From: Agarophyton chilense
Lineage: Eukaryota; Rhodophyta; Florideophyceae; Gracilariales; Gracilariaceae
Reading direction: 5' to 3'
DNA: 64,000 bases
Assembly: GCA_030374765.1 (NCBI GenBank)
Contig: JARGXX010000025.1
Span: 992,001 to 1,056,000, forward strand
Under the pieces are notes generated by a model. That model saw only the letters and a list, made by a program, of their open reading frames with translations, was not told the origin of the DNA and searched no databases. The first letter of the stretch is position 1. Each line of letters starts with the position of its first letter. Shown piece by piece: positions 42,380 through 52,388 of this stretch. The position numbers were made by a program, and so were the translations under genes.

Positions 42380-43294
42380 ATGTAGAGCAACGCCCAGTTA
42401 GGGGATACTTGAAGATGCAACTCATAGAATGAGGATTGAACCCTCCGAGGGTTATGATTATGATCCCCTCTAAGGTGTGCTGAGGTGGCACTGTTTTCTG
42501 GTTAGAATTCGCCTATAAGGGAAAATTCGGATGGCCCATGGTTGGATTGGCCCCGTGATACACGTGGCTTTATTTTGGCACCGAATTTTGGATATTTGTG
42601 GAACGTTGGACTTTTGGGCCCTGACAGTTGGATCTCCACGTGTATGGCCCTGAGCAGGTGTGCACTACTGTAGAGTTTAGTTAGTGGGCCCTACTTAGGG
42701 AGATGAGATGTGACAGTCCGAAGCTCAAAGTAAATAGGAACCAAGGTTGGTCTTCGATACCTTTAGAGGTTCTTCGTCGCCATCGTTTCGGCCTTACAAC
42801 CCGGAACGGGCTCTAGTTAGCAACGCCTGCGTAGGGACACGACTCCACTTGGAGAGTGCCCGCGTTTGGGTTCCGTGCAACCACCCCCTTGGGACCGCTC
42901 AGACGACCTGCGTGCACGATACCCCGTGGGGGTTCTGCTTACTTGTTGCGTGCTTATTGTGTTTCCTTTCGAGGACAGGTTTTCGCCCCTGTATTGGGTT
43001 TCTTTTGTTGTTTCGCCCCTTTTCTGGTTCTTGGGTCCGGTGCCTGTTAGTGCCCGACCCTCGCCCCGTTTTTTCTCTTCGCCGGATTTTCCCCCATTCT
43101 TTGGGATACCCATACCCATTCCCGATCCAACGGTTTCTACCCCTCACCTCCGTCGGTACTGCCGGAATCCCCCGTGGGAGTTACACCCCACACTACGGGT
43201 GGAACGGAGGGCTCTGTCTCTGAGTCTGCCTCCCCCAGGGAGCAAGGCTTCGAACACCTTGAGAGCACTTCCCGTCGCCGGGTTTTGCTTCACA
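42380..43294 (+). repeat. Gypsy-2 right LTR (3' LTR)
   Basis: 915 bp from TGTAGAGCAACG to ..GCTTCACA, followed by the target duplication TGTGG. Confidence 0.93.
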
Positions 43295-43299
43295 TGTGG

Positions 43300-43696
43300 T
43301 GTCTACGTAGTCCGGTATAACCTTGCGGTCCTTAATGAAGTGGGCTATGACTAATTTGCTCATAGCGCAGACTAAAAGGAGCATGTAGTTATTTCCGTGT
43401 GGGGAGGTGGGTTTGATCGGCCCGCATATGTCTGAGCTGACATATGCGCCGATGGGATATGAGTGTGTTTTGCTTTTGTGTGGTGCTGGGTGTCGTTTGG
43501 CGTGTTTGCATGCACTGCAGGTGAGGCGGACGTCTGACGATATTGTAGTGGGAATGATGGGTAATAGTCGTCTATGTGCTGTGAGTGCCAACTTGTTTGG
43601 GTAGGCCTGATTTAGTCGAATATGCCAGTTGTGCGTGTGGAGTTGTATGTCGGATTGACGTTTGGTGTTGATGGGGTTGTGCAGGTGTCGTATCAA
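43300..43696 (-). pseudogene. Copia-2 integrase region, upstream piece
   Basis: WHIRLNQAYPNKLALTAH, CSACKHAKRHPAPH and VSSDICGPIKPTS are the GAG-pre-integrase zinc site and first core strand. Part of a fossil. Confidence 0.82.
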
Positions 43697-45341
43697 TGTG
43701 GGCGTTGTCCTGGGTTTCTGCTGTTTTGTGACATGGGAGAGGAAGGGGGGAGGGGGAAGAGGGCTGGTTTGGTGCTGGTTTTGCTCTTTGTTGTCTTCAC
43801 TTTCGTGGTTTGGCTCTTGCTTTTTGACGTCTTCGGTTTTATGCTTTTGCTCTTCTTCTTATTGTATTTGTATAGTGCGGTTCGTGCCGTTTGCGCTTCT
43901 GTGTGATTCAGACCTTTGGTTTTTAGTCTGTACTGGTTGTTTCTCCATGGATCTGTCGCTATCACTGCTGGGGGATTGGTTTTGGCGTTTATGATGTAGC
44001 CATGGTTTGTCGTGAATGCGACTAGGCTGTATCGAGTTGCGAGATCATTTAACGAGATAAGATTATGACGAAGGGAATTATTGGCCACTGCTTTAGTTTG
44101 TATTAATCTATTCCGGCTGGTTCTGAGGTGGATGGTTCCACTGTGGGTGCACCACTGCTGGTGAGTATCATAATGTGTTAAAGTGGTTTTTTGAAGTGAT
44201 TAAATAGAGGATACTGGGTGGGTGATGTGTGTGGGGTGTGAACCGCTGTCGAGGATAAACGTACCGGTAGCTTCTGTGTCCGTTTCGGATAGTACATCCA
44301 CTTGATGAGGTTGTAATGGGGGTTTAGTAGGAATTGACAATTACATGTTGTGTGGTGAGGGAGGATAAGGATTGTTTGGGGGCGCTGCTCTTACTTGAAA
44401 GTAGTTGGCTTGTGGTTTGGCGGCTTGATTCTTTGGGTGTTCCGGGTTTCGGCATTGGGCATCCGTGTGGTTGTAGCGTACGCATAACGCTTTGTGGTAA
44501 AAACAGAGCTGGTTAAAGGGTACTGATCGCATGGGGTATGGTGGGCGTCAGTAGTTTGATCGTTGGGGATAATTGATGTTCGGTTGTCTATAGTCCCCGG
44601 TGAATTGATGATGTCTGTTCGTGAGCGCGGAGCTGAAAGGAAAGGCTTGAAAGAGACTGTAGAGAGATTTGTATACTTTTGTGAGGTTGCGAATTGTTAA
44701 CGGTTTGTTTGATAAAATATTTCCGATGCTCGGTGTGAGAACTGCTTGTTTCTTCATTCTTGAAATGATGAATTCGATAGTTGTATCCTATTCATTGATT
44801 TTCGAATCTGGTGATCTTCTTTAGTGGACTGGTTGATTTGTGCTAAGATCTTTTTCGTGCGATCGAAGAGTGTTTGGTCTTCCTCGGGATCGAGGAGTTG
44901 TTCTAGTATGTCTATGAAGACACTGCTGAGAATTGCTGAAATAATGCGGATTTGCTGGGATTGATGAGTTCTCAAGGATTCTTTATCTAGTGGGCCAGCT
45001 GGTTTATTTTGGAGTTGCGAGAGTGCGTGGATTGTGATTGCGTTTGTTTTCAACGCAGGGTACCATAGTGTGTAGTTGTTTGTTTCGTGTGAAGGAATTC
45101 GAGGTTGGTTTTCTTGATCCGTGGTGGTGTGTGTGGTGGTAGTGTGGTGTGGCTGTTGTGTTGTGTCTTGAGGAGTGTGGTTGTTGTTGGCTGTAGTGAT
45201 TGCGTTGGTGTAGAGCGTTTGTATGTAGTGGTCTTGTCGAAGTTCTCGCCCTTGTCTGCGGGTTAATCTGGAGGTTGGAGGATTCGTTGTGTGGAAGGTT
45301 CGGGTGTGCGGAGAGGGTTCTTTGCTTAGCGTGTGGGACAA
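43693..45341 (-). pseudogene. Copia-2 gag and protease-adjacent region
   Basis: A Thr/Asn/Gln-rich gag-like frame at 44754-45341 begins just inside the 5' LTR. A short Asn/Pro-rich piece lies at 44341-44532. At 43693-44088 NSLRHNLISLNDLATRYS matches the segment between protease and integrase in Copia polyproteins. Part of a fossil. Confidence 0.6.
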
Positions 45342-45343
45342 CC

Positions 45344-45462
45344 TGTGTGAGGAAGACCTTAACTCTCTCCTTTACTCCGTAGTCGTTGTCGTCTGTATTA
45401 AACTGCGTTTGTAATTAATACTAAAATTTATGTTTTTCTTTCACTGTAATGCCTGTTTGACA
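45344..45462 (-). repeat. Copia-2 right LTR (5' LTR)
   Basis: Starts TGTGTGAGGAAGACC and ends TTTGACA, directly followed by the target duplication CATTC. Confidence 0.75.
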
Positions 45463-45467
45463 CATTC

Positions 45468-45760
45468 GAGAACAATAGACGGTTATCGCTCGCTACTTTT
45501 CTAGCTAATGATTTCAGTGTATGCAAATTGGTTGCAAAAACTTTTTGGGAATCCTTGATGAAGCGATTGACGATTTTTTTTTCTTCTGTTATGGTTTGTA
45601 CTTTTGGTTTTCTGCTTCGAATGTTGTGAAAAGAGTCGCGACACAGTTTGTCTAATTGTCCGAATTCGGATATGTTCTTCTTCATTCTACAGAGTGTTCC
45701 ATGGGAGAAGCCTGTTAAATTTTTAATGGTTGGAATGGGAGTTGTTTCGGTCGCAAAGTC
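45468..45760 (-). pseudogene. Fragment of a pogo/Tigger-like transposase DNA-binding region
   Basis: Minus-strand residues TIKNLTGFSHGTLCR resemble a psq helix-turn-helix. They are followed by QTITEEKKIVNRFIKDSQKVFATNLHTLKSLARKV, which fits the CENP-B type helix-turn-helix (lt.eeE..iv.fI...q..g.....k.lr.lA..i). The stretch ends at the Copia-2 target duplication, so Copia-2 interrupted it. The reading passes through a frame change near 45690, so the gene is dead. Confidence 0.4.
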
Positions 45761-46864
45761 ATGTTTTCTCTCCTTAATTCTCGCAGAGTTTTTTCCTGCT
45801 CACTGCGTGTACCGATTGTAAATTTTTTCTTTCACATTTACTTTTTCATCTTCTGCAAGTAGTCCCTGCAGAGAAGAATGATTTTGACTGGTTTCTGCTC
45901 GCAATCAAAGAAACCCCTTGCGTTGTGTATCCCGTTGTGGCTATAAAGCAGTTGTTCAATTGCTTCATTGAGCTGTTTGCAGTCTGAGATGTAGAATTCA
46001 AACTCATTTTTTCTTGCAGATGGCGTTTTTTTTGGTTCAACGCTTTATCTTAGCTACGAATGTTCTGATCAAACATTGGGTCCAGATTTTCTTCGATGCA
46101 CCACAGAGTAGGCCTTCGCGTATTAATACTTAACCAAAGGTACTTGGGGCAACTGAGGACATTAGGGATGCCTAGAAAGTTTTTACATTGCCGTTTCCGG
46201 CTTCTGAAACCAACTGCTCCACAATAATCCTTGCCCCACTTTCATCCTGCGGGGAAGGTAGCTCCTGCCATTCGGTCTCCACGTGCTCATTTACATTTGA
46301 ATGCATTCGGAGCGTGCCATTTTCACGTGCACTCTCATTGCACTCTCATTGCTCTCTCACTGCTCTCTTCGTTCACCTTCTGCACTCTAGCCTCGTTCCT
46401 CCCTTGGTTTTCGTCCCTTCAATCAATACCATGCGCCATAACGTACTTTTATTGCTCGTACGTGTGAAAGGTGCCTTCGCACATGCCCTACCTGGCTGTC
46501 ACTTGCTTTCTGTTATCTCACAGCTGTACAACAGAAAAACGTTCTCTTGATATTTCAAGTTTATTGCGAACAAATTTGGCAGCGGTGCGTATGGATGGCG
46601 ATGGGAGAAGGTCATGACGATCCTCAGCGCTCAATGAGCCCGCATATTCATCAAATGTACAAAAAGCCGTCACCTATGGGAATGCTTTGAAAGTCTTCAC
46701 AGGAAAAAAGTCACGATTCTCTCGACAAAGTTCTTTTCCAACCAGCGCAATGTCGAGCTTAGAAACACTTCGAAATTCTTCAAAGCTTGAGTCCGTCCTG
46801 TTTGCTTAAGTAGTGGGCTCTGACGTGCCCCGCTTCGCTCAGCAGAAGTTTACATTTGAATGTC
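45761..46864. other. Right border of the mobile-element block, no gene seen
   Basis: About 1.1 kb with no supported gene. A possible frame at 45846-46040 on the minus strand has no domain. The GT71 gene ends at 46865. Confidence 0.45.
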
Positions 46865-48655
46865 TCACGTTTCATTTAGTTGTTCTTTGACCACAACTGA
46901 GCTCTGGTTGTCCCTCAAACTCACCATCCTCTGCATATGCTTTTCCCAAAGTCGACGGTAAACGCGTTTACCGTATCTTCCTCGTGTTGCGTATCTCTTC
47001 AACCTAGCTTCTCTTTCCTTTCGAATTCGATGAGCATGAGCTTCATAAATGCTCTTCGCAATTTCCCCAACGCGTGACCTGCCTTCTCCCCATGCTTGCC
47101 CCATGTCTTTCGCAGCGTCCTCAATCCATTGCGGACTCAGTACAGGAGTCACAGCTCGACTTTCGACAATAGCGCGAAAGTCCTGACTATCCAAAGTACG
47201 AAGATCCACCTTAACAATATTACTAGGAATCACTTTTCCACCAGTGGCATAGTGATGAAGTTGATGGAGAGCATATATCTCTCCATCACGTCCGAACTTT
47301 AACTGAGAACTCATTAGCCAGTCAGGAGTACGGTCTTGCTTTGGGTTGAACCGACGTCGACGACGTCGACTTTTTCTTCCCGTTGATGGCAATTTTCCCA
47401 TCGCGAAATGACCGGATTCTCCAATCAATGGAACAAGAGTGTAATTCTTGTTATGTAACATCCAAACAATGTGAAATAGATCCTTGTCGCCCTATCGGTT
47501 GTTGGATTGTGGAAGCAGAACAAAAATAGTCAGAACTACTGATGATTAGCGCCAAAAACATGAATGGTTGAACATAACGTACCAAACTCAACGCACGAAT
47601 AGCGTTTTGTGACTTTTGGCGAGCAATGTGGCATAAGCTATAAATCTGATCAAGACATGTACTCTTCTGCAAAAGAAGCATACCAGAGTCAAAGCCTTGT
47701 CGTACCCACCATGATTCCAACGGAAAGAGCTTCCTTGTCTTCTCGCCAGACAAGATTGCTTCTAGTTTCAACTCGTCAAAATGGTCCCTAGAGTCTGCCC
47801 AGAACCTTGAACTCACAAAGTGCATAGTCAGCACCCCAATCTTGAAATAATGGAATGGAAGAGATGGAGGAAAAGGAATCCCTTAAACTTACATCGCGCC
47901 GCTCTTAAGAAATTCTTCATCGTCAAACAAAGGTTCCATGGGTCTTACTGGATACATGTCACAATCCAGCCACAGTAGTTGTTCTGCGGGTGCATGGGCA
48001 ATAGCAAATATTTTCGCGTAGCCATACAGCCCTACTGGGTATTGCTCGGGGATCTGGTGTGAAAAACACGAAGGTTGCCAATCCATAAGTTAGTACAAGC
48101 CAGGAATCCTTGCGTGACACAGTGTTTCTGACATTTTCTTGAAGGATTCCTCTTTCTTACCTTGAAACAGAAGATTCTGACAGTCCCCGACGTTTTCTCT
48201 CTCATTTCCCTGCACCATTCTTCAGCTCGATGCGTCTCTGCATTGTAGTAACCCAGGAAGAGAGGGAGGCTGGAATTGAACCGTTGAAGTTGATATACAA
48301 CGGCCTCAACCCCGTCAATCATCATAGCAGGTTTCCAACTTCCATGGTGGTTATGACTCGGACCAAATGGGCATGACATGACAATCCCCCTTGGCTCTGT
48401 TTCTGCTTTAATCCATGGGAAACGGTATTTGCTGCGAAAACCTGGTCGACCAGGTACAAGTGATCTAGTCGTTATCTTTTGGTATGAACGCTTAATCGTA
48501 GCGCAATAAATGATGCCTAAAAAGAAAGCTATACAACACAAGACTACGAAAGCTGAAGCCTCTGCTACTGGGGTTGGCATCATTCGCTTCTTGTGTTTCT
48601 TCAAAAAACGTCTTGCTCTTGAGAAATCGATCCGACAGGGCGGAAGGCGAGGCAT
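46865..48655 (-). CDS. GT71-type alpha-mannosyltransferase (MNN1/MNN2-like), four exons
   Basis: A Golgi type II glycosyltransferase that extends protein or wall glycans with mannose from GDP-mannose. Four exons on the minus strand: 48655-48161, 48053-47893, 47805-47583 and 47491-46865, giving 501 residues. Introns of 107, 87 and 91 bp all have GT..AG ends; intron 1 has a perfect TACTAAC branch site at 48095-48089. The junctions keep frame and rebuild family motifs: GYAKIFAI..APAEQLLWLDCDMYPV with the metal-binding D195-C-D197, FWADS across exon 2/3, GFDSGMLLL, and GDKDLFHIVWM across exon 3/4. One membrane segment spans residues 33-52 after a short basic tail. The start is the first ATG. The gene has three of the four introns found in the host genes here. 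Confidence 0.85.
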
Positions 48656-49351
48656 GACAATGTTTAGATAGGAGACGAGGAAATGAGACAAAGTGGGTAT
48701 GCTTTGCGACGATTGTGGAGCAGCACGCGTACGATATCTGTGAATGCAGGTGTATCTGATAGAAGACACGTCAACGGTGCGCCAAAGCTGCCGACCAAGG
48801 AGCGGCAGCTCCTTACCATACTAAATTGGGATACCGAGAGGACGGCGGCAAATTTCTATGATGCAGAGTTTAGATAGATATTGGTTTGTTCGAAGTCAAA
48901 AGCTGGAGCTCAGCCATGATGACGAGAACGTAGCACACAACTGAATAGTTTAGTATTAGATCGGGCCCATTGTCAGCTGCATTACGCATGCGTCGTGAGA
49001 ACCTGGAGGGTTTTCGGTGGGCGAAAGACCAAGCTCGAGTTGCCAGTAGCCGAAATATGTGGCGCGCTCAATCTGGTAGTAAATAATTCGCGTTGTGGTA
49101 CGTGTTGAAAATATGTTGGAGACGATAAAGCGGAAGTCCGGATGTACGCCGTGACGACTGACAGAAGGGATATGAGAAAGACGAGGGTTGATCGCATTCG
49201 AGAGCACCATGTCTAATCATAAGACTTCGGCCCGAGCATGGCCAAAAAAACTGGGGACTAGCTTTTGGTTGATTCCTAAACGAAGCAAAGTGAACCACGC
49301 TGTCAGTTCATTGCGGTTGGCGTGGGGCGGCCGCATAGCGAGCTGGGCATC
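48656..49351. other. Intergenic, no gene seen
   Basis: About 700 bp upstream of the mannosyltransferase and downstream of the uL10 gene. Short frames only. Confidence 0.5.
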
Positions 49352-49933
49352 TCAGGAGGCATTGTTGGATGATTGAAAGTTGTCCAGAACTCTGACCAAC
49401 TTGCTACCCCCACCAGATTTGAGTGTGTTGAACAGGCCCAGATTTTGACGGTCCAGTACGTTAAGAAGTGCTGGCTTGGCTGCCAACACTCCAACCAGCT
49501 TTACCCATTCGGCGCGTTCGCCCTCACTACTCAGAACAGTTTCCCATGCACGGGCTGTGACAATGCCGTCACCGAATTTCCCGCCAACCAGGACACCACC
49601 GGCAATCTGTTTTGTAGCGCTTTTCACAACACAGACGACATCACCAATGTCATCGCCGTACACAACAGCACAAGGACTCCCTCGGAAGAGTTCTGACAGT
49701 CCTACGTATGGCGTGCGGAGAATACCTTCTCTGGCAGCGCTCAAAACGGCGAAGCGCGCGTTTACGTGTGGGGAATCACGTCTTTCTTGCAGTATTCTGT
49801 GCTTCATGTTGGTGCGCCCCCACGCGCGGCCGCCTGTCATCTGAATGACGGCGACATAGGGATTGTCTTTGATGATCTTGGACCATGTTCGGACTTCAAA
49901 TTCTCGCCGTAAGGCATGAACGGATAGCGACAT
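49352..49933 (-). CDS. Mitochondrial-type ribosomal protein uL10
   Basis: A 193-residue intronless protein, part of the large-subunit stalk base, where it anchors bL12 and helps recruit translation factors. The order fits uL10: an N-terminal helix and strand (NPYVAVIQMTGG), a KHRILQERR segment, NARFAVLSAAREGILRTPY, then SELFRGSPCAVVYGDDIGDVVCVVKSA (the l...l.G...lvf..eD strand), an AGGVLVGGKF strand, and the C-terminal stalk helix ending NTLKSGGGSKLVRVLDNF. A short basic N-terminus could serve mitochondrial import. Bacterial or plastid versions usually have KN.L..rA in the second block, which is not seen here, so mitochondrial is favoured. The gene is transcribed away from the AATF-like gene, with 321 bp between their starts. 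Confidence 0.65.
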   Translation of the reverse strand: MSLSVHALRREFEVRTWSKIIKDNPYVAVIQMTGGRAWGRTNMKHRILQERRDSPHVNARFAVLSAAREGILRTPYVGLSELFRGSPCAVVYGDDIGDVVCVVKSATKQIAGGVLVGGKFGDGIVTARAWETVLSSEGERAEWVKLVGVLAAKPALLNVLDRQNLGLFNTLKSGGGSKLVRVLDNFQSSNNAS

Positions 49934-50176
49934 TTTGCAGGAGCGCGTCTATGAGCAGGGGGGGTTGGGGCGTACCATGTTCGGCGCTACTCTGGCATTC
50001 TGAGTGCGCAAGAGAATCATTCGATGATCAGCAAGAATCGAAACGTAATCCCTGGTTTTTGCAAATAACTTCAATAATTGACACGTACCCCCCTTCCCCT
50101 TTCGTACACGTACGCACAACCTCGCCGACGGTGGAATAGTGCCGTTGTTTGGTTGTTGATCCAAAGGAACCCGCAA

Positions 50177-50184
50177 TATAAATA
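50177..50184 (+). promoter_or_regulatory. TATA box of the AATF/Bfr2 gene
   Basis: TATAAATA lies 78 bp upstream of the ATG at 50255, in the shared divergent promoter with uL10. It is a close match to the TATA consensus on the correct strand. Confidence 0.5.
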
Positions 50185-50254
50185 GGACTCCTTTGATAGC
50201 CCACGACTTTGACAGATCGCATCGCATCTTTCTCCGGGCTGTCAATGCCTCCTG

Positions 50255-51464
50255 ATGCCAGCCCTCCATCAGACTGACTCTGTCCCCTCTTCACATCTCT
50301 CTCATTCCTCCGCCGGGACCGGATCATATGAACAATCCCTCGATGGCGGTCACAGAGTTGAGGAACAAACCATCCCCGCTGCTCCATCTGCCAAGCTCAC
50401 TCAGCTGGAAAAGGAGGAAACCGCTGTAGCGACACGGCTAGCAAAAGCGCACCAACAGCAGGTGCAACGTGCGCATGCACTTCTCAAACAAAGGGTAAGT
50501 CACATCGATCAATTACGGTTACAACATGTTTAAGATACTTGTGATGAGAACTCATGTTTAGCACTGCTAAACTTTTGAGATTTCCAAATGGTATGAAAAA
50601 GACAAGTTTACTCCATTCTCTGAAGGTATCATGCACTCCCACGGTCGGTGGGCTACCGTTCCACTCGAAGAAACTCGTACTAACATGCATATGACGCCTG
50701 ATTTGTCATCGCCTCCCACTCCCCCACAGAGCATCCACGACTCGATCGTCAACCTACGCATTAAGCTACAACCAATCCTGGAGCTGGCGAGCAAACTCCC
50801 ACCCGTCGAACAACGGACGCAAAACGAGAAATGGGCATCCCCACACGCTAAGAGTGCTATTGCTAAAGCAGAAGCTTCTCTAAATTCTCTTTTTTCTCAC
50901 GCAGACGATGCTTGGAGTGCTACTTGGTCTGCCGGGCAGAACAAGAGCTCAAAATCGTTTTCAAAATGGCGAACATCAGTACTTGATCATTGGGGTCGTA
51001 AGGTGAATGAGGCCACCGGGGCTGTTCCAAAGGGCGGTTTCAAAAGTTTTGATACAACCATTACCGCCCAGGTCAAGGCTACGCTCGCATCAGGTAAACA
51101 GCTGGAGAGAAGTCAAAAAGTTAAAGAATGTTTTGAGCTCATCGGAGGTGGGCAAGTTGAGACGGGCAGTCATCCTTTTCACTACGATGACTCCGAACTG
51201 TATAGATGTACATTACGAGAGATAATTGAGAGCGGTGGTGAGAATGCGTCTGGTCTGCGGTTGGATGAGGTGTCGAAACGAGGGCGTGTGCGCAAGAAGA
51301 GGGATCGACTGCGCGCAAAGGGAAGGAGACTCAAGTACGAGGTGCACGAGAAACTTGTGGGATTTCTGGCACCTGTGCCTTTGCCGGACGCTGGTCCTCT
51401 TGACGAAATTTTGGGTTCGCTGTTCGGGCGTGTAAGTGCAGTAAAAAGAGCCACAAAGAGTTGA
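50255..51464 (+). CDS. AATF/Bfr2 (Che-1) homologue, two exons
   Basis: A nucleolar protein needed for early 40S ribosome maturation (with NGDN and NOL10 in animals). Exons are 50255-50494 and 50730-51464, 324 residues. The 235-bp intron starts GTAAGT, ends CCCCCACAG and has TACTAAC near 50679; the join is in phase. Exon 1 ends in a Lys/Gln-rich coiled coil (LEKEETAVATRLAKAHQQQ). Exon 2 carries the AATF-type middle region (NLRIKLQPILELASKLP; TSVLDHWGRKV) and the C-terminal TRAUB domain: DDSELYRCTLREIIES, then RLRAKGRRLKYEVHEKLVGFLAPVP, the most conserved part of the family. The acidic N-terminal third found in animal and yeast proteins is nearly absent. An upstream ATG at 50245 opens a frame that stops after ten codons. 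Confidence 0.82.
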
Positions 51465-51528
51465 ACACACTCCTAAGATGTACATATGAGTAGTTGGGTT
51501 TTGTTGAGGCGTTGAAGAGATGTGTGCG

Positions 51529-51957
51529 TTAGTTATAGGCCTTTGTGCTGTAGTCCTTGGGGGCAGTTACCAGACCTCTACCCTTCCGCGCACCGCGGAA
51601 AACTACTTCTATGATATCGATGAGGTCCTGTTTATCGGTGATAGGGAATGTGATCTTGTTATTATTTCCTGTTCCCATGTCAACCATTATGTGCTTGTCT
51701 CTGTGGAAAAACATGACGGAGCACGGGTCGGTGAGCTTGAAAGATTCGTTGAAGGCGGTGACATGGGTTGTATCGACTAGATAAATTACTGCAAAATTCT
51801 TGACGAGTTCTGCAACTTTGTACAAGGTTTCATCCATTATCATGCAGGTTGGATCGGCATCTGTGCCCCAACGAACGACAACGACTCTTTCTTGCTCGGA
51901 GCGTAGAGCGTTGTTGACCTCTTGTTCGGAGTCTAGATGCGGAAGCAAGTAGGACAT
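51529..51957 (-). CDS. DIM1: Dim1/TXNL4A, U5 snRNP 15-kDa protein
   Basis: A thioredoxin-fold component of the U5 and tri-snRNP, essential for pre-mRNA splicing. It is 142 residues from the ATG at 51957, exactly the family length. Diagnostic stretches are MSYLLPHLDSEQEV, RVVVVRWGTDADPTCMIMDE, FAVIYLVDTTHVTAFNESF, DPCSVMFFHRDKHIMVDMGTGNNNKI and GARKGRGLVTAPKDYSTKAYN. The family's DPTCMxMD replaces the thioredoxin CxxC, as expected. The 21 extra codons upstream are not conserved. It converges on the AATF/Bfr2 gene with 64 bp between stop codons, and diverges from the CDGSH gene over 431 bp. Confidence 0.97.
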   Translation of the reverse strand: MSYLLPHLDSEQEVNNALRSEQERVVVVRWGTDADPTCMIMDETLYKVAELVKNFAVIYLVDTTHVTAFNESFKLTDPCSVMFFHRDKHIMVDMGTGNNNKITFPITDKQDLIDIIEVVFRGARKGRGLVTAPKDYSTKAYN

Positions 51958-52081
51958 TGTGAGCGGTGTGTGGTAGAAACGAAGCAAACGACGATACCGG
52001 CGGGGCGTTGGGCGGAACAACTGCTACATCATGGCCGCAGCTTGGAGTTACGACGGGGGACGCCGGGGATTTAAATCACGA

Positions 52082-52097
52082 GGGGGGGGGGGGGGGG
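52082..52097 (+). repeat. Homopolymeric G run
   Basis: Sixteen consecutive G in the Dim1/CDGSH divergent promoter, followed by TGGGTG. It could fold as a G-quadruplex or be an assembly-sensitive tract. Confidence 0.95.
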
Positions 52098-52388
52098 TGG
52101 GTGCTTCACACCAACCAGCAGTGGCGTGCTGAATGGGCACGACGTGTTTTCGACGTGCGATGAATTTTGAAAAATGGGAAAAACTGGCTACTGTAAAGGG
52201 TGAGCTGTGAAGCGTCTGCGGAGAGTCGCAGGCGGAGGTGCAAGCTCGATGTTCAAGTTGGCATAAATTGGCTGAATGTGCACCGAGTGCGTCGATGCGT
52301 CCCCCTCCGCGCGCCGCGGTCGAACTCGTCTGGACGCGCAATTGAAGTTTAGGTGTGTGTGTTGGGTGCGTGACAAACGAGGTGAAAC

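Larger units (their letters stand above)
31508..43294 (+). mobile_element. Gypsy-2: young chromodomain Ty3/Gypsy element with antisense frames
   Basis: A plus-strand Ty3/Gypsy element inserted into Copia-2's integrase region. It has LTRs of 914 and 915 bp (TGTAGAGC...CACA, about 17 differences by eye, so about 98% identical), target duplication TGTGG, primer-binding site, gag with a CCHC knuckle, protease, reverse transcriptase/RNase H, integrase, chromodomain and polypurine tract. It looks nearly whole and is the youngest LTR element in the window. About 1.9 kb of mainly antisense open frames lies between the chromodomain and the right LTR. Short CC...GG inverted repeats are dense throughout. 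Confidence 0.95.
29141..45462 (-). mobile_element. Copia-2: Ty1/Copia element carrying Gypsy-2
   Basis: A minus-strand Ty1/Copia element with short LTRs (about 90 and 119 bp), flanked by CATTC at 29136-29140 and 45463-45467. Parts from right to left: gag-like, protease-adjacent, integrase (split by Gypsy-2), reverse transcriptase and RNase H. Composition and codon use differ clearly from both Gypsy elements. It is broken, with several breaks apart from the Gypsy-2 insertion. Confidence 0.88.

Noticed and set aside
42747-43223. 158-codon frame conserved in both Gypsy-2 LTRs
   Set aside because: It is open in both copies (31874-32350 and 42747-43223) simply because the LTRs are nearly identical; no domain, and LTRs rarely encode proteins.
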